This document shows, one piece after another, positions 46,869-54,118 of a stretch of 64,000 nucleotides of DNA. The position numbers and the translations under genes are program-made. The stretch covers positions 124,001 to 188,000 of the forward strand of contig JAUIJA010000002.1 in NCBI GenBank assembly GCA_030431055.1. The letters run 5' to 3'. Position 1 is the stretch's first letter. Each line of letters opens with the position of its first letter. The stretch comes from Bacteroidia bacterium. GTDB taxonomy: Bacteria > Bacteroidota > Bacteroidia > Flavobacteriales > Flavobacteriaceae. The notes under the pieces are model-generated. The model did not search any database. It saw only the letters and a list, made by a program, of their open reading frames with translations, and had not been told where the DNA came from.

Positions 46869-49513
46869 GATGTCCTTCTGTTGTTTCTGGAGGTCTTGGT
46901 TTAAACGGAGCTGACCCAGCACCTATAAACTGTACTGCAATGAGTACTTGTGTAGATTTAGAAGCCACTTATTTAGATTTAGGAGAGACATCAACATATA
47001 CAGTAACTTCAATTCCATACGCACCACCATATCAATTTAACTGTTTAGCCAATCCTGTAAGTGTTAATACTGATGATGTTTGGTCACCAGCAGTAAACCT
47101 ACCTTTTGATTTTTGCTTCTTTGGCAACACTTACAACCAATGTACTATTGGTTCAAATGGAATATTATCCTTCGATATGGCTAACGCTGGAACTACTAGC
47201 GGTTACTCTTTCAGCGATGATTTACCTAGTACAACAGGTGCTTTATTTGCTAATAGTATTTATGGAGTATATCATGATATCAACCCAGGAATTGGCGGTG
47301 AAGTTGGATGGGAATTAATCACCTTAAATACTGGTTGTAGAGCATTAGTAGCCTCTTGGAGCGATGTTCCATTATTTGGAGACAACACACAGTTCTACAC
47401 AGGGATGATGGTTTTATACGAAAACACTAATGTTATTGAAGTATATATTCAGAACAAACCAAACGATCCTGGTGATTGGAATGATAACAACGCAATTGTT
47501 GGTATTCAAGACGACACTGCATCTACAGCAGTTGTTGCACCTGGAAAAAACGGTCTTGACGCAGATTGGACAGCAACAAATGAAGCATGGAGATTCACTC
47601 CATCTGGAACCTCAATAACATCATTAACTTGGTATGAAGGCTCAGGAACTTCAGGACCTGTTGTAGGAACTACCGACACTATTAATGTTTGTCCAGCTGC
47701 TACAACAACTTATACCGCTGCAATTACCTATACTTTATGCGACGGATCTACTTTAACTGAAACAGAAGAAACTACAGTTACGATTAATGGCGCTAAAGTT
47801 TGGAATGGTTCTGTAGATACTGACTGGGACAACAATAACAACTGGACTCCGGTAGGAAGACCGACAGCTATGGATTGCGTTGTTATCCCAGACACAGCTA
47901 ACGACCCTATTATATCAGGTGCTGGTTATAATGGTTTAGGATTAAATATGACAATTCACAATGACGCTATGTTAACAGTAAATTCTGATAATGCAGTTAG
48001 CATTACAGATTGGGTTAATATCGACGCAACAGGTGAATTAGTATTAGATAATTCTGCTAGTTTAATTCAAACTAATAACATAGCAAATACTGGAGCAGGA
48101 AATATGTTAATGGATAGAGATGTTAACATACGTAGATTAGATTATGTTTATTGGTCATCTCCTGTAACAAGTTTTCCTTCAAGTTCAATTTCTCCAGGTT
48201 CACCTACGAGTTTAATTTGGAAGTGGATTCCAACTGTAGCTGGAAATGGTATCGGCAACTCTGGTGACTGGGTTAACGGCAATGAAACCATGACTTTAGG
48301 AAAAGGATATATCGTTAGAGGCCCAAGTTCTTACACAAGTACATTACAAAACTTTACCGCTACTTTTGTTGGAACACCAAATAATGGAGATATTTCAACT
48401 CCTATTACAAGAGGTAACTACACAGCTGGAGGTACTTATCAAGTATGTGCTGCATGTACACCTGCAACAAATTTAGATGACAACTGGAACTTGGTTGGAA
48501 ACCCTTACCCATCTTCAATTCATGCTATTGATTTCTTAACAGCAAATAGCAACATTGATGGAAATATAAAAGTATGGACACACGGAACATTACCAAGTAA
48601 TGCGATTGCCAATCCTTTTTATGAAGATTTCTTATACAACTACTCTATTGGAGATTATATTACTTACAATAGTTCTGGTAGTTCTTCTGGACCAGGAGTT
48701 TTCAATGGCTATATAGCCGCAGGACAAGGTTTCTTTGTGTCTATGCTAGATAGCGGTGCTGCTAGTCAAAATATAGCATTTACTAACTCTCTTAGAAGTA
48801 ATACATATGATAATAGTCAATTCTACAGAAATGCTCAAAATGACAAGCATAGAATTTGGCTAGACATTATTAGCTCAACAAACACTTCTACGAGAACCTT
48901 AATCGGATATATCGATGGTGCTACTAATTCAAAAGACAGATTATTTGATGCAGAAACAGATAATAAAATCAGTTTAAATATTTATTCAATTATTGATAAT
49001 GAACGATTTAATATTCAAGGAAAACAAACTCCTTTCGATGATAATGATATTATTCCTCTAGGATATAAAGTTCCTTCTGACGGATTATACAATATTGCCA
49101 TTGGAGCTTTAGACGGATTGTTTGAATCTACAAATCAAGCAGTTTTCTTAGAAGACAAAGAATTAAATATTATTTACGATTTAAGAGTTGCTCCATACTC
49201 GTTTATGGCAAATGAAGGAACTAACAACAATCGTTTCAATTTAATTTTCAAAAATACTTTAAGCGAAAATACAACAGAACTTAACGATAATTCTGTTTGG
49301 ATTTCTTCGTCAACTGGATTAACTGTACATTCTTCTATTGAAAACATTACTTCAATTAAAGTTTTTGATATTCTTGGTCGTGTACTCTCTAATAAAGAGA
49401 ATGCTACTTCTAAAACTATTGTATTAGACCAAATTCTAAAAACGAACAGTGGTTTAATTTTAGAAATCACTCTTGAAAACGGAAAAACTATTTATAAAAA
49501 AACAGTTTATTAA
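46814..49513 (+). CDS. 3' part of the second frame-broken T9SS cargo gene
   Basis: The frame continues one base back from the first fragment, with an ATG that happens to lie at 46814. About 899 residues: a nidogen-like beta domain (PFDFCFFGNTYNQCTIGSNG; YGVYHDINPG), an Ig-like linker, then the block shared with the two paralogues (WNLVGNPYPSSIHAIDFL; GYIAAGQGFFVSML; KHRIWLDIISSTNTS) and a T9SS sorting tail (IKVFDILGRVLSNKENA). It has no signal peptide and so should be inactive unless the frame is restored. Confidence 0.82.
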   Translation: MYRTPCNGTGPGTGTTTLGCPSVVSGGLGLNGADPAPINCTAMSTCVDLEATYLDLGETSTYTVTSIPYAPPYQFNCLANPVSVNTDDVWSPAVNLPFDFCFFGNTYNQCTIGSNGILSFDMANAGTTSGYSFSDDLPSTTGALFANSIYGVYHDINPGIGGEVGWELITLNTGCRALVASWSDVPLFGDNTQFYTGMMVLYENTNVIEVYIQNKPNDPGDWNDNNAIVGIQDDTASTAVVAPGKNGLDADWTATNEAWRFTPSGTSITSLTWYEGSGTSGPVVGTTDTINVCPAATTTYTAAITYTLCDGSTLTETEETTVTINGAKVWNGSVDTDWDNNNNWTPVGRPTAMDCVVIPDTANDPIISGAGYNGLGLNMTIHNDAMLTVNSDNAVSITDWVNIDATGELVLDNSASLIQTNNIANTGAGNMLMDRDVNIRRLDYVYWSSPVTSFPSSSISPGSPTSLIWKWIPTVAGNGIGNSGDWVNGNETMTLGKGYIVRGPSSYTSTLQNFTATFVGTPNNGDISTPITRGNYTAGGTYQVCAACTPATNLDDNWNLVGNPYPSSIHAIDFLTANSNIDGNIKVWTHGTLPSNAIANPFYEDFLYNYSIGDYITYNSSGSSSGPGVFNGYIAAGQGFFVSMLDSGAASQNIAFTNSLRSNTYDNSQFYRNAQNDKHRIWLDIISSTNTSTRTLIGYIDGATNSKDRLFDAETDNKISLNIYSIIDNERFNIQGKQTPFDDNDIIPLGYKVPSDGLYNIAIGALDGLFESTNQAVFLEDKELNIIYDLRVAPYSFMANEGTNNNRFNLIFKNTLSENTTELNDNSVWISSSTGLTVHSSIENITSIKVFDILGRVLSNKENATSKTIVLDQILKTNSGLILEITLENGKTIYKKTVY

Positions 49514-49527
49514 TAAACTGTTTATAT

Positions 49528-49566
49528 AAAACAAGAAAACCGCCAATTGGCGGTTTTCTTGTTTTT
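49528..49566 (+). terminator. Intrinsic terminator after the third T9SS cargo gene
   Basis: A long perfect stem, AAAACAAGAAAACCGCCAAT against ATTGGCGGTTTTCTTGTTTT, ends in a T run. It works on either strand. Confidence 0.9.
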
Positions 49567-49594
49567 AAATGAAACGCAAACTTGACGCCCAATA

Positions 49595-49752
49595 TTGTCA
49601 TTCCGAACTCGATTCGTAATCTCACACAATCTTATCACTCCGTAGGGGTCTCACACAAACTTGTCATTGACTACGTCGATTTCTAAAGGAATCTCACAAG
49701 CAGTATTTTTTAGACTTCTGTCTAGCAACAGGCAAGCTTTACAGAATGACAA
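49595..49752. repeat. 158-bp non-coding element with terminal inverted repeats
   Basis: The stretch begins TTGTCATTC (49595-49603) and ends GAATGACAA (49744-49752), a perfect 9-bp inverted repeat. Inside are three TCTCACA units, two followed by a TTATCA- or TTGTCA-like string, and a CCGAA/AGGAATCTC theme. No open reading frame of note is present. It looks like a degraded member of the TGTCATTCCGAA-type intergenic repeats known from Flavobacteriia, or a MITE-like element. It fills most of the 358-base gap. Confidence 0.6.
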
Positions 49753-49812
49753 AAAACACAAAAATGCACTTCATCGTTTTTTTTTTCACATAAACGACAA
49801 TTTAACATAAAG

Positions 49813-49845
49813 TTTGCTATTTATTATAAAAAAATATTATATTTG
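49813..49845 (+). promoter_or_regulatory. Promoter of the VGIGTTNP-type exported protein gene
   Basis: TTTG at 49813-49816 is followed after 21 bases by TATATTTG (49838-49845), a textbook Bacteroidota -33/-7 pair. The ATG is at 49872. Confidence 0.75.
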
Positions 49846-49871
49846 TTTTCAATAACCTTATAAAATTTAAT

Positions 49872-50648
49872 ATGAAAAGAATACTTTACTCACTGTTATT
49901 ACTTACAAGTTTAGGAACATTTGCACAAGTTGGTATTGGTACTACAAATCCGCAACAAGAATTGCATATTGCTGGTACAGACCCTGCAACAAAAACAATA
50001 CGAATTGAAGCACTCAACAGCACAAACAGCCCTTTAAATGATGGTGTTTTACTTGCGCCTTTAGCAATAAATGCTGATGGTGACATCGTAATAAGCGACT
50101 CTGGTGATGCTTTAACTTCAAATATGTCAGCAACTGCAGGAACGTTTTTAACTACTCCTGTCTCTATTACTACTGTTGAAGGCGATGGTACTGACCCTAC
50201 TCAAACTTACAACTCCGGTTCATTATTTAGCTCAACATATGACTTAACTGAAGAAACATTAATTGAATTAAACACAGAAGTTGCAATTACTATACTTGAT
50301 GAGATTGGAGGTCCAATAACTGACAACTTAAGTAGAATGTATGGTATGGGTATCTATGTAAATGGTAATCGTACTGGATATGATTCAGACACGTTTACCT
50401 GTGGAGAAACAAATTTAACTGGATTAGGTAGTACTACATCAACATACAATGTAGGATACTTTACACTAAGTGCATCTGGCTACATTACTTTGCCGGCTGG
50501 CACACATACAATAGAAGTTGTTGGTTTTGTTACTGGTGTAAGTGTAGAAACTGATAACTTTCCATGGGCTAATACATATGATTATTACGGTACAACAGCA
50601 GAATTTGGTGATTCTTTTTCTTCATTAACAATCATAGAACATAAATAG
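49872..50648 (+). CDS. Exported VGIGTTNP-type protein, unknown function
   Basis: This 258-residue protein has a signal peptide (about residues 1-18, LGTFAQ) followed at once by VGIGTTNPQQELHIAG, a motif common at the mature N-terminus of Bacteroidota surface proteins with fibre-like tails. The remainder is beta-rich, with YGMGIYVNGNRTGYDSD and LPAGTHTIEVVGFVTG resembling a C1q/TNF-like or jelly-roll fold. There is no T9SS tail. It is one base upstream of the next gene, so the two are probably translated together. Confidence 0.72.
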   Translation: MKRILYSLLLLTSLGTFAQVGIGTTNPQQELHIAGTDPATKTIRIEALNSTNSPLNDGVLLAPLAINADGDIVISDSGDALTSNMSATAGTFLTTPVSITTVEGDGTDPTQTYNSGSLFSSTYDLTEETLIELNTEVAITILDEIGGPITDNLSRMYGMGIYVNGNRTGYDSDTFTCGETNLTGLGSTTSTYNVGYFTLSASGYITLPAGTHTIEVVGFVTGVSVETDNFPWANTYDYYGTTAEFGDSFSSLTIIEHK

Positions 50649-50649
50649 C

Positions 50650-50991
50650 ATGAAGTACAGTATATTATTCATTGCTTTCTTTTGTGTTACTATACTTAAT
50701 GCTCAAAACAACAAAGTAGTCTTAAATAAAAGTACTACTAGAGCAACATTAAACACTAAAGTTATTAAAGCGAAACCTGTAAGTAAAAACATAAACAAAG
50801 ATCTTAGAACTCTAGTTTTTGATAACAAAAACAGAACTAAAGTTATTAAAGCAAAGCCTGTAAGTAAAAACATAAACAAAGATCTTAGAACTCTAGTTTT
50901 TGACAACAAAAACAGAACTAAAGCTATAAAAGCAAAACCAGTACCTGAAAATATTAGTAAGAACTTAAAATCTATTGCCTTAAATAATTAA
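50650..50991 (+). CDS. Small exported repeat protein
   Basis: This 113-residue protein has a signal peptide (about residues 1-18, ILNAQ) and then three units of 27 residues, KVIKAKPVSKNINKDLRTLV followed by FDNKNRT; the third is shortened and diverged. It is strongly basic. The ATG lies one base after the upstream stop codon. I do not recognise a family. A basic, repetitive, exported protein could bind nucleic acid, peptidoglycan or lipopolysaccharide, but this is guesswork. Confidence 0.7.
   Translation: MKYSILFIAFFCVTILNAQNNKVVLNKSTTRATLNTKVIKAKPVSKNINKDLRTLVFDNKNRTKVIKAKPVSKNINKDLRTLVFDNKNRTKAIKAKPVPENISKNLKSIALNN
50758..50988 (+). repeat. In-frame 81-bp tandem repeat (2.85 copies)
   Basis: Units start at 50758, 50839 and 50920. 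The first two are nearly identical at DNA level (a few silent changes such as GCG/GCA and GAT/GAC), while the third has diverged and stops after 69 bases. The period is a multiple of three, so copy changes keep the frame. Confidence 0.93.
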
Positions 50992-51016
50992 AGTCTTAAC
51001 AGTATTTTTATAATAA

Positions 51017-51047
51017 AAAGCTCAACTCAACTGTTGGGCTTTTTTTA
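51017..51047 (+). terminator. Intrinsic terminator after the repeat protein
   Basis: AGCTCAAC pairs with GTTGGGCT (one G-T pair) around a short loop, followed by a run of T. Confidence 0.85.
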
Positions 51048-51097
51048 TTATATACAACAATCTATATTATCTATCTTAGTCAAATACAAAATTGCAG

Positions 51098-51105
51098 TAT
51101 ATTTG
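51098..51105 (+). promoter_or_regulatory. Candidate -7 element of the DUF5522 gene
   Basis: TATATTTG is a full match to TAnnTTTG and lies only 6 bases before the ATG at 51112. The transcript would start at or near the start codon, giving an almost leaderless mRNA. Confidence 0.5.
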
Positions 51106-51111
51106 TAACAT

Positions 51112-51285
51112 ATGATTAAAAAAAGAATTCCCATAGAAGACGGTGACTATTACCTAACTCCAGAAGGCTATAAATGTTTTACGGAACAATACCATTTAAA
51201 GCGTGGCTATTGTTGTGAAAGCGGTTGTAGACACTGCCCATATGGTTTTAACAAAAAAACTAACACTCAAAAAAAGAAGTTATAA
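51112..51285 (+). CDS. DUF5522 small cysteine-motif protein
   Basis: This 57-residue protein reads MIKKRIPIEDGDYYLTPEGY, then FTEQYHLKRGYCCESGC and RHCPYGF, ending in a Lys-rich tail. The conserved cysteine motif RGYCC-x3-CRHCPYG is typical of the DUF5522 family of tiny bacterial proteins and could bind a metal. Its function is unknown. Its length of 57 codons is easy for gene finders to miss. It stands alone between the repeat protein and the urocanase gene. Confidence 0.88.
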   Translation: MIKKRIPIEDGDYYLTPEGYKCFTEQYHLKRGYCCESGCRHCPYGFNKKTNTQKKKL

Positions 51286-51304
51286 TGGACTATCAACTAC
51301 TACA

Positions 51305-51383
51305 TTATAAGGTTGCTATATACAGCAAATACCATAGGGTTGATATCCGCTATCCCTAGCTTATAACGTAGCGCATATAGCAA
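51305..51383. repeat. Interleaved inverted repeats upstream of hutU
   Basis: TTATAAG (51305-51311) pairs with CTTATAA (51360-51366), and TTGCTATAT (51313-51321) pairs with ATATAGCAA (51375-51383), in crossed order. TAGGG (51335-51339) pairs with CCCTA (51354-51358) inside. The crossed pairing would be a pseudoknot if transcribed. No coding frame or known RNA family is recognised. ATAACGTTGC follows at 51411-51420. Confidence 0.5.
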
Positions 51384-51460
51384 TACGAACATTAACCTAC
51401 ATACAAATTATAACGTTGCACATAAAACAAGCAACTCTTATTATATTAAAATAGCATCCT

Positions 51461-53464
51461 ATGAAAACAGATAGCACACTATCTTTCAAAAAACATATCA
51501 AACAAGGTATTCCGAATGAATTACCTGCAGTAAAAGCATACAATACTACAATAAATCACGCACCAAAACGTAAAGACATTCTTACTGACGAAGAAAAAAA
51601 ATTGGCGTTACAAAATGCCTTACGGTACTTTAAACCAGAACATCACGAAGTCTTAGCTAAAGAGTTTTTAAAAGAGTTAAAAGATTATGGACGTATATAC
51701 ATGTATCGTTTTCGTCCAGATTACGAAATGAAGGCAAGGCCAATAAAAGAATACCCAGGAAAATGTAAGCAAGCGAAAGCAATCATGTTGATGATTCAAA
51801 ACAACTTGGATTATGCAGTAGCGCAACACCCACATGAATTAATCACTTATGGAGGTAATGGTGGTGTGTTTTCTAACTGGGCACAGTATTTATTGACTAT
51901 GCAATATTTGTCTCAAATGACAGATAAACAGACTCTAGTGATGTATTCTGGGCATCCAATGGGCTTATTCCCATCACACAAAGATGCACCAAGAGTTGTA
52001 GTAACTAATGGAATGATGATTCCTAATTACTCCAAACCGGATGATTATGAAAAATTTAATGCTTTAGGCGTTACCCAATACGGACAAATGACAGCTGGAA
52101 GTTATATGTATATTGGCCCACAAGGGATTGTTCATGGTACAACAATTACTGTGTTAAACGGCTTTAGAAAAATTGGTAAAGCCCCTAAAGGAAACCTATT
52201 TGTAACGTCTGGTTTAGGAGGTATGTCCGGTGCGCAACCAAAAGCAGGTAATATTGCCGGGTGTATAACTGTTTGTGCAGAAGTAAACCCAAAGATCACT
52301 CAAGTTAGATTAGATCAAGGGTGGATTGATGAAAAAATAACTAATTTAAATGACTTAGTTACGCGTGTCAATCAAGCGAAAGAGAACAAAGAAACAATTT
52401 CAATTGCCTACTTAGGTAATATTGTAGATGTTTGGGAGAAATTTGATCAAGAAAATATCCATATCGATTTAGGGTCTGATCAAACGTCATTACACAATCC
52501 ATGGGCAGGTGGCTATTATCCTGCTGATATTTCTTTTGAAGACGCAAATGAAATGATGGCAAACAATCCTGAACTGTTCAAAGAAAAAGTTCAAGAAACG
52601 TTACGTCGTCATGCCAAAGCAATCAACAAACATACCGCAAAAGGAACCTACTTTTTTGATTATGGAAATGCGTTTCTATTAGAAGCATCCCGTGCTGGGG
52701 CAGATGTAATGTCAGACAACCCTACAATTGGTAGAGAGTTCAAATACCCAAGTTATGTACAAGACATTATGGGACCAATGTGTTTTGATTATGGTTTTGG
52801 ACCATTCCGTTGGGTTTGTGCATCAAACAAACCCGAAGATTTACAAAAAACAGACGACATTGCTTGTGCTGTATTGGAAGAAATGATGAAAAATTCTCCA
52901 GAAGAAATCCAACAACAAATGGCAGATAACATTCAGTGGATTAAAGGAGCACAAGAAAATAAATTAGTAGTCGGTTCTCAAGCGCGTATTTTATATGCTG
53001 ATGCCGAAGGACGAATCAAAATCGCCGAAGCTTTCAATCAAGCTATTGCAAAAGGTGAAATTGGTCCAGTTGTGTTGGGTCGTGATCATCATGACGTATC
53101 AGGAACTGATTCTCCATATAGAGAAACTTCAAATATTTATGATGGTTCTCGCTTTACTTCAGATATGGCCATTCACAACGTAATTGGAGATAGTTTCCGA
53201 GGGGCTACTTGGGTTTCTATCCACAACGGTGGTGGCGTTGGCTGGGGCGAAGTTATTAATGGAGGATTTGGCATGCTTCTTGATGGTAGTAAAGAAGCAT
53301 CTAAACGATTGGAAATGATGCTTTTCTGGGATGTAAACAACGGAATTTCAAGAAGAAGTTGGGCTCGTAATGAAGGTGCTATTTTCGCAATAAAAAGAGC
53401 TATGGAAACGCAACCTTTATTAAAAGTTACCGTCCCTAATATAGTAGATGATTCATTGTTGTAA
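51461..53464 (+). CDS. hutU: Urocanate hydratase (urocanase)
   Basis: This 667-residue enzyme converts urocanate to imidazolone propionate in histidine degradation, using tightly bound NAD+. Urocanase signatures are present: YGGNGGVFSNWAQY, GYPMG-like YSGHPMGLFPSH, LFVTSGLGGMSGAQPKAGN, and the C-terminal GVGWGEVINGGFGMLLDG. It is about 110 residues longer than the Pseudomonas and Bacillus enzymes, a longer form I associate with Bacteroidota. No hutH, hutI or hutG is seen beside it, so the pathway must be completed elsewhere. Confidence 0.96.
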   Translation: MKTDSTLSFKKHIKQGIPNELPAVKAYNTTINHAPKRKDILTDEEKKLALQNALRYFKPEHHEVLAKEFLKELKDYGRIYMYRFRPDYEMKARPIKEYPGKCKQAKAIMLMIQNNLDYAVAQHPHELITYGGNGGVFSNWAQYLLTMQYLSQMTDKQTLVMYSGHPMGLFPSHKDAPRVVVTNGMMIPNYSKPDDYEKFNALGVTQYGQMTAGSYMYIGPQGIVHGTTITVLNGFRKIGKAPKGNLFVTSGLGGMSGAQPKAGNIAGCITVCAEVNPKITQVRLDQGWIDEKITNLNDLVTRVNQAKENKETISIAYLGNIVDVWEKFDQENIHIDLGSDQTSLHNPWAGGYYPADISFEDANEMMANNPELFKEKVQETLRRHAKAINKHTAKGTYFFDYGNAFLLEASRAGADVMSDNPTIGREFKYPSYVQDIMGPMCFDYGFGPFRWVCASNKPEDLQKTDDIACAVLEEMMKNSPEEIQQQMADNIQWIKGAQENKLVVGSQARILYADAEGRIKIAEAFNQAIAKGEIGPVVLGRDHHDVSGTDSPYRETSNIYDGSRFTSDMAIHNVIGDSFRGATWVSIHNGGGVGWGEVINGGFGMLLDGSKEASKRLEMMLFWDVNNGISRRSWARNEGAIFAIKRAMETQPLLKVTVPNIVDDSLL

Positions 53465-53497
53465 TTCAAACAAGAGTTACAACTAAATTATAGTGAT

Positions 53498-54004
53498 ATG
53501 AAAACAATTAAATTACTTTCGTTACTATTTATTGCAACTCTAACTTCTTGTAGTTCAGTAAGAGTTAATGCTGATTATGACAAAAAAGCAAACTTTGATT
53601 CGTATAAAACTTATGCGTATTTAAAAAGTGGTGTTGATAAAGCTGAAATTTCTGATTTAGATAAAAAAAGAATTTTGTATGCTATTGACGAAGTTATGAC
53701 TTCAAAAGGTTTTACAAAATCTAACAATCCAGATGTTTTAGTAAGCATTTTCACACAGGAAAGAGAGCGAGTTGATGTTTATCAAAATTATGGATTTGGC
53801 TGGGGCTGGGGCGGCTTTGGTTTTAATAATGTTTCTACAACTCCAGAAGGAACACTTTTCATTGATTTTATAGACGCAAGAAATAAAGAACTTTTTTGGC
53901 AAGGACAAGGAACGGGTTATTTAACTGAAAATGTTGATAAAAAAGAAGAGCGTATTATGGAGTTTGTATCTAAAATTTTAGCGCAATATCCTCCACAAAA
54001 ATAA
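53498..54004 (+). CDS. DUF4136 lipoprotein
   Basis: This 168-residue protein has a lipoprotein signal (LLFIATLTSC, cysteine near residue 18) followed by VRVNADYDKKANFDSYKTYAY, the hallmark of DUF4136 proteins, and a Gly/Trp-rich stretch (FGWGWGGFGF near 105-115). Function is unknown. It starts 33 bases after hutU, so it may be on the same transcript, and ends at a terminator. Confidence 0.88.
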   Translation: MKTIKLLSLLFIATLTSCSSVRVNADYDKKANFDSYKTYAYLKSGVDKAEISDLDKKRILYAIDEVMTSKGFTKSNNPDVLVSIFTQERERVDVYQNYGFGWGWGGFGFNNVSTTPEGTLFIDFIDARNKELFWQGQGTGYLTENVDKKEERIMEFVSKILAQYPPQK

Positions 54005-54025
54005 CATATAAAATGTAAAAAATTT

Positions 54026-54054
54026 AACCGCTATAAAACTATAGCGGTTTTTTT
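54026..54054 (+). terminator. Intrinsic terminator after the DUF4136 gene
   Basis: AACCGCTAT pairs with ATAGCGGTT around a short A-rich loop and is followed by seven T. Confidence 0.88.
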
Positions 54055-54118
54055 ATGAATAACATAAAAATAAGCAACACATTTTGTATTTTTACAAAAA
54101 CAAACGCGACCTAAAATC

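Noticed and set aside
50703..50909. Antisense open frame with repeated residues opposite the 81-bp repeat
   Set aside because: It mirrors the repeat on the other strand and has no start signal of its own.
50758..50988. CRISPR-like array
   Set aside because: The units are 81 bp, in frame, without unique spacers and inside a protein gene; no cas genes are nearby.
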